Origin: Clostridia bacterium
GTDB taxonomy: Bacteria; Bacillota; Clostridia; Oscillospirales; QAKW01
Reading direction: 5' to 3'
Assembly (NCBI GenBank): GCA_017937065.1
Contig: JAGBEI010000015.1
Span: 1-64,000 of the forward strand
DNA: 64,000 nucleotides
In this document: in pieces, positions 60,967 to 64,000 of the stretch
Layout: each line of letters opens with the position of its first letter
How positions within the stretch are numbered: the first letter of the stretch is position 1
Made by a program: the position numbers and the translations under genes
The notes under the pieces: model-generated
What the model saw: only the letters and a program-made list of their open reading frames with translations
The model's database searches: none
Told to the model about the DNA's origin: nothing

Positions 60967-61779
60967 ATGAACAGATATATGTTATACAGGCGCGCTTCAA
61001 AACGTGCCGTTGTCTTTGTAATCATGCTTGCCGTATTCTGTCTTTTGTCGGTTACGGCTTTTGCCTCAAGCCCGCGCTTAAATGACGGCGCGGGACTTTT
61101 GAGCAGCTCGCAGCAAAGCAGTCTTCTGTCCGTACTTGACGAGGTGAGTGAGCGCCAGAATTTTGATGTTGTCGTCGTTACGGTGCAAAGCCTTGAGGGC
61201 AGCACACCGATGCAGTATGCCGACGATTATTATGACAGCCGCGGTTACCGTGACGACGGTGCGCTGCTGCTTGTATGCATGGACTCGCGCGATTGGTACA
61301 TATCCACCTGCGGCTTCGGCATCACCGCGGTAACCGACGCGGGACGCGAGTATATGTCCGAGCGGTTTTTGCCATATCTTAGTGACGGTGAATACTATAA
61401 GGCGTTTGACGTCTTTGCGTCCATGTGCGACGATTATGTAACGCAGGCGCGCAGCGGCAGTGCGTACGACGCGGGAAATCTTCCGCGTAAACCGTTTAAT
61501 TTTGTACTCAACCTGCTTATTTCCGTTGCTGTCGGCTTTGCCGCCGCGCTGATATGCGTTACGGCAATGAAGGGAAAGCTGAAATCCGTAAAAAAGCAGT
61601 ATGCGGCAAACAGCTATATAAAGCAGGGCAGCCTTAATATTACGGACAGCAGGGATATGTTCCTGTACTCCAAGGTTGACAGGCATGCCCGCCCGCAGTC
61701 TTCCGGCGGCGGAGGCGGCTCCGGCACGCACGTTTCTTCTTCAGGCCGCACGCACGGCGGGGGCGGCGGTAAATTCTGA
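60967..61779 (+). CDS. TPM-domain membrane protein (YdjH/YgcG-like)
   Basis: A 270-residue protein. Signal/anchor about 14-32, then a TPM domain about 35-155 (LNDGAGLLSSSQQSSLLSVLDEVS, core NDGAGLLSSSQQSSLL; then DDGALLLVCMDSRDWYISTCGFG). A second transmembrane span lies about 178-198. The cytosolic tail ends in a Gly-rich run with HVSSSGRTHGGGGGKF, typical of YgcG-like proteins. It is third of the SPFH-ribbon-TPM operon. GGGGGCGGCGT precedes the ATG. Confidence 0.88.
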   Translation: MNRYMLYRRASKRAVVFVIMLAVFCLLSVTAFASSPRLNDGAGLLSSSQQSSLLSVLDEVSERQNFDVVVVTVQSLEGSTPMQYADDYYDSRGYRDDGALLLVCMDSRDWYISTCGFGITAVTDAGREYMSERFLPYLSDGEYYKAFDVFASMCDDYVTQARSGSAYDAGNLPRKPFNFVLNLLISVAVGFAAALICVTAMKGKLKSVKKQYAANSYIKQGSLNITDSRDMFLYSKVDRHARPQSSGGGGGSGTHVSSSGRTHGGGGGKF

Positions 61780-61788
61780 TTATTTGTA

Positions 61789-61817
61789 TTGACAAACTTT
61801 CAAAAGAGTATTATTAT
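61789..61817 (+). promoter_or_regulatory. Promoter of nadE
   Basis: TTGACA (61789-61794), 17 nt, TATTAT (61812-61817). Confidence 0.7.
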
Positions 61818-61872
61818 TTTGAAAACAGAGGATAAACTGTTTTAAATTTAACGGAGTCAGAGGACGGATACT

Positions 61873-62604
61873 ATGTTTGATGCTGCAAGGGTAAAAAATG
61901 ATATCGTAGAGTGGATACGCGATTTTTTTGAGAAAAACGGCAGGGGCTGTAATGCGGTTGTCGGTATTTCGGGCGGAAAGGACAGCTCTATTACGGCGGC
62001 ACTGTGCGTTTTGGCGCTCGGGCGCGAGCGGGTAATAGGCGTGCTTATGCCAAACGGCGTGCAGGCGGATATAGACTGCGCAAGGCTGCTGGTAGACCAT
62101 CTTAAAATTAAAAGCTACACCGTAAATGTCAAGGCGGCAATCGACGGGCTGGTGTCCGCAATTCCGCATGAGCTGGAGCTTTCGGAGCAGTCGAAAATCA
62201 ACCTGCCTCCGCGAATCAGAATGAGCACCCTTTATGCCGTAAGCCAGAGCTTAAACGGGCGTGTCGCCAACACATGCAATCTGTCTGAAGATTATGTCGG
62301 CTATGCCACGCGCTACGGCGACGGGGCAGGCGACTTTTCCCCGCTTGCCAACCTGACCGTGACCGAACTCAGACAGCTCGGCCGTGAGCTTGGGCTTCCG
62401 ACAGAGCTTGTCGATAAGGTGCCCATTGACGGGCTTTGCGGCAAGACGGACGAGGATAATCTCGGCTTTACCTACGCCGTGCTGGACAGATATATCCGCA
62501 CGGGAGAAATCGAAGACGCCGGGATAAAAGCGCGCATTGACAGACTGCATGAAATGAATATGTTTAAGCTAAAGCCGATGCCGTTTTTCAGATACGACGG
62601 ATAA
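61873..62604 (+). CDS. nadE: NAD synthetase (ammonia-dependent)
   Basis: A 243-residue N-type ATP pyrophosphatase that amidates deamido-NAD. The PP-loop is VGISGGKDSSITAALC. NTCNLSEDYVGYATRYGDGAGDFSPLANLTVTELRQL contains the dimer-interface and substrate motif (core GYATRYGDGAGDFSP). KVPIDGLCGKTDEDNLGFTY is typical (core GKTDEDNLGFTY). There is no glutaminase domain, so free ammonia is the likely nitrogen source. Confidence 0.96.
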   Translation: MFDAARVKNDIVEWIRDFFEKNGRGCNAVVGISGGKDSSITAALCVLALGRERVIGVLMPNGVQADIDCARLLVDHLKIKSYTVNVKAAIDGLVSAIPHELELSEQSKINLPPRIRMSTLYAVSQSLNGRVANTCNLSEDYVGYATRYGDGAGDFSPLANLTVTELRQLGRELGLPTELVDKVPIDGLCGKTDEDNLGFTYAVLDRYIRTGEIEDAGIKARIDRLHEMNMFKLKPMPFFRYDG

Positions 62605-62625
62605 CTAAGGTCGGGGAGCGCTGCT

Positions 62626-63249
62626 GTGATAAAGGGAAAGATTAAGACAATAGCCGATTTTTGGTATTATTATAAGTATTATGTGCTTGTGGGAATCGTG
62701 GCGGTTGTCGCTCTGTGCGCCGTCATAAAAAGCTGTTCGGAAAAGCAGGACTATGATGTGGGCGTGCTGTTTATGACTCACGGCGCTGCCGGCAGTCATT
62801 ATCAGACTGAGGGGCTGTCCGTTTTTTTTGACGGCTATGCAAGCGATGTGAACGGCGACGGAATTTCAAGCTCGCAGGTTGTGGCGATAAATTACGGCAG
62901 TACGCTTCAGGAGGCAAACGCCGCAAACGCATCGCGCTCTGCAAATCTTGCCGCGGGAAATCATCTTATATATCTTATTGATGAGCAGAATTACAATGAG
63001 CTGAAGGCGGGCGGATTTTTCGCGGATATCAGCGCTGCTGGTGAGTCGGAGTATCTGAAGGACGATTGCTTTAATGCTGCCGCAAGCGGCATGCTCACCG
63101 CGGTAAACGGATTTGATGAAGGCGGTAATACGTATTTTCTCTGCCTTCGGGTGTACGATTCAAAACGGGCGGAGTCCGATGAAAAATACGCCGCACGGTA
63201 TGACGCGGCAAAGTCTGCGATTTATAAAATAATAGATGAATACAAGTGA
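62626..63249 (+). CDS. Membrane-anchored protein of unknown function
   Basis: A 207-residue protein starting at GTG 62626 with GGGGAG upstream. The N-terminus is cytosolic with an aromatic stretch (DFWYYYKYYVLVGIVAVVALC) leading into one transmembrane span. The outer domain is alpha/beta (YDVGVLFMTHGAAGSHY, NHLIYLIDEQNYNEL). Similar short proteins with the FWYYYKYY anchor occur in Clostridia without known function. It overlaps the GNAT gene by 14 nt. Confidence 0.7.
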   Translation: MIKGKIKTIADFWYYYKYYVLVGIVAVVALCAVIKSCSEKQDYDVGVLFMTHGAAGSHYQTEGLSVFFDGYASDVNGDGISSSQVVAINYGSTLQEANAANASRSANLAAGNHLIYLIDEQNYNELKAGGFFADISAAGESEYLKDDCFNAAASGMLTAVNGFDEGGNTYFLCLRVYDSKRAESDEKYAARYDAAKSAIYKIIDEYK

Positions 63250-63772
63250 TAATTTTGACATTGAAATACGTTCTGCTACGGTGAATGACGCGGCACGGCT
63301 GCTTGAAATATATGCGCCGTATGTTGAAAATACTGCTGTTACCTTTGAGTATACGGTGCCTTCCGTCAGTGAATTTGAAGGTAGGATTTCAAATACTTTG
63401 AAGCACTATCCGTATATTGCGGCGTGCATCGACGGGCAGCCTGTGGGATATGCCTATGCGGGCGCGCTGAAAAACCGTGCGGCATATGCGCATTCGGTTG
63501 AGCTTTCGGTGTATGTGCGCACCGACTGCCGCGGACGCAAAATAGGCAGCCTTCTTTACAATCGGATGGAAAAGGAGCTGCTGTTACGCGGTATTACCCA
63601 TCTTTATGCGTGCGTTGCGTATACGGAGAAGGAGGATTTTCATCTTGATAATGCAAGCGTGAGGTTTCACTTAAAGCAGGGCTTTGAGGCTGTCGGTCAT
63701 TTCAGCGGCTGCGGCATTAAGTTTTGCAAATCATATGATGTGATTTGGTTCCAGAAAATAATCGGCGGTTAA
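63236..63772 (+). CDS. GNAT acetyltransferase, phosphinothricin-acetyltransferase-like
   Basis: A 178-residue acetyltransferase. IRSATVNDAARLLEIYAPYV and NTAVTFEYTVPSVSEFEGRI fit the PAT group (core ENTAVTFEYTVPS). ELSVYVRTDCRGRKIGSLLYN holds the acetyl-CoA loop (R-x-x-x-I-G). PAT enzymes acetylate small amines such as methionine sulfoximine or phosphinothricin, but housekeeping substrates are generally unknown. The ATG lies inside the end of the previous gene. Confidence 0.88.
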   Translation: MNTSDNFDIEIRSATVNDAARLLEIYAPYVENTAVTFEYTVPSVSEFEGRISNTLKHYPYIAACIDGQPVGYAYAGALKNRAAYAHSVELSVYVRTDCRGRKIGSLLYNRMEKELLLRGITHLYACVAYTEKEDFHLDNASVRFHLKQGFEAVGHFSGCGIKFCKSYDVIWFQKIIGG

Positions 63773-63794
63773 CCGTATAAATAAATTTAATAAT

Positions 63795-63830
63795 AAACGA
63801 CCTGTCTTTTTTGACAGGTCGTTTTGTTTA
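63795..63830 (+). terminator. Terminator after the GNAT gene
   Basis: A perfect 12-bp stem (63795-63806 with 63813-63824), AAACGACCTGTC and its complement, then TTGTTTA. Confidence 0.85.
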
Positions 63831-63886
63831 ACGCCTTGAAACGTGTCTTTTCGCACTTCGGTATTATAATGTAATATATGAAAAAT

Positions 63887-63915
63887 TTGACAAAACCCGA
63901 CGTTTTGATTATAAT
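63887..63915 (+). promoter_or_regulatory. Promoter of a gene beyond the window
   Basis: TTGACA (63887-63892), 17 nt, TATAAT (63910-63915). The transcript would begin near 63922. The last 80 nt hold no complete gene and could be a leader or the start of a coding region. Confidence 0.65.
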
Positions 63916-64000
63916 TATTAAACGTAAAAAAATAGGAATTTTTTTGCTTTTGCCGGGGCAGGCATTGTCGCAGCCTGCTCTGCTGTCAAGGATGACGCTC

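Overview
The window reads as chromosome of an endospore-forming, low-to-moderate GC Firmicute of class Clostridia, probably of the Oscillospiraceae/Ruminococcaceae type. Grounds: strong AGGAGG-type ribosome binding sites, frequent GTG and TTG starts, sigma-A promoters with 17-nt spacers, intrinsic terminators nearly everywhere, Clostridia-typical families (QueH, DUF4363 beside DUF421, a DUF512 radical-SAM-like protein beside der, CarD, fused IspDF) and a tiny SpoVM-like sporulation peptide. No 16S sequence is present, so the assignment rests on gene content.

Layout. 1-400: the tail of an rRNA operon (5S, then tRNA-Lys, -Glu, -Asn). 400-9100: a glycosidase-like protein, queH with an AlkD-type glycosylase, a 4Fe-4S protein, an SGNH esterase and the proBAC proline operon. 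9.1-15.4 kb: tRNA-Gly, a MATE exporter, an SDR epimerase, a GNAT enzyme, an ABC exporter and a YbaK-type deacylase. 15.4-17.3 kb: an AT-rich HindIII-like restriction-modification pair. 17.5-25.3 kb: housekeeping genes (plsY, der, DUF512, rpmF, DUF177), a VTC/DUF4956 pair and typA. 25.3-28.6 kb: an XRE regulator with a palindromic operator, a candidate small RNA and a minus-strand cell-envelope/sporulation cluster ending in a 25-codon spoVM-like gene. 28.6-41.1 kb: a DivIVA-like protein, rpsB-tsf, an S-layer transglutaminase-like protein, greA-lysS (LysRS with an extra tRNA-binding domain), an EF-G paralogue, a HAD phosphatase, CarD and ispDF. 41.1-42.8 kb: an inserted-looking segment between two identical 24-bp hairpins, holding a structured leader RNA, an attenuator and a duplicated-domain lipoprotein. 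42.8-47.6 kb: membrane, lipoprotein and regulator genes, then a second restriction-modification locus. 47.8-64 kb: an ADP-ribosylglycohydrolase, small Cys-rich and helical proteins, a D-2-hydroxyacid dehydrogenase, xpt with a BMP-type nucleoside ABC importer, a CE15-like esterase, an SPFH/zinc-ribbon/TPM membrane operon, nadE and a PAT-like acetyltransferase.

Most notable is 45.36-47.59 kb: one open frame joins a HaeIII-type cytosine-5 methyltransferase to a HaeIII-type restriction endonuclease. A perfect internal Shine-Dalgarno and ATG sit exactly where the free endonuclease gene should begin, and just upstream is a frameshifted XRE controller-like gene. With the HindIII-like pair 28 kb away, the window carries two different orthodox Type II systems, each with unusual wiring. 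Other items of interest are the promoter-helix-attenuator leader at 41.35-41.57 kb, the candidate small RNA at 25.8-26.1 kb and two unannotated-size genes (25 and 49 codons) next to it.

Limits: everything was read by eye. Family names come from motif recognition and remembered family sequences, not database searches. Promoters are consensus matches, and RNA structures are hand-folded.
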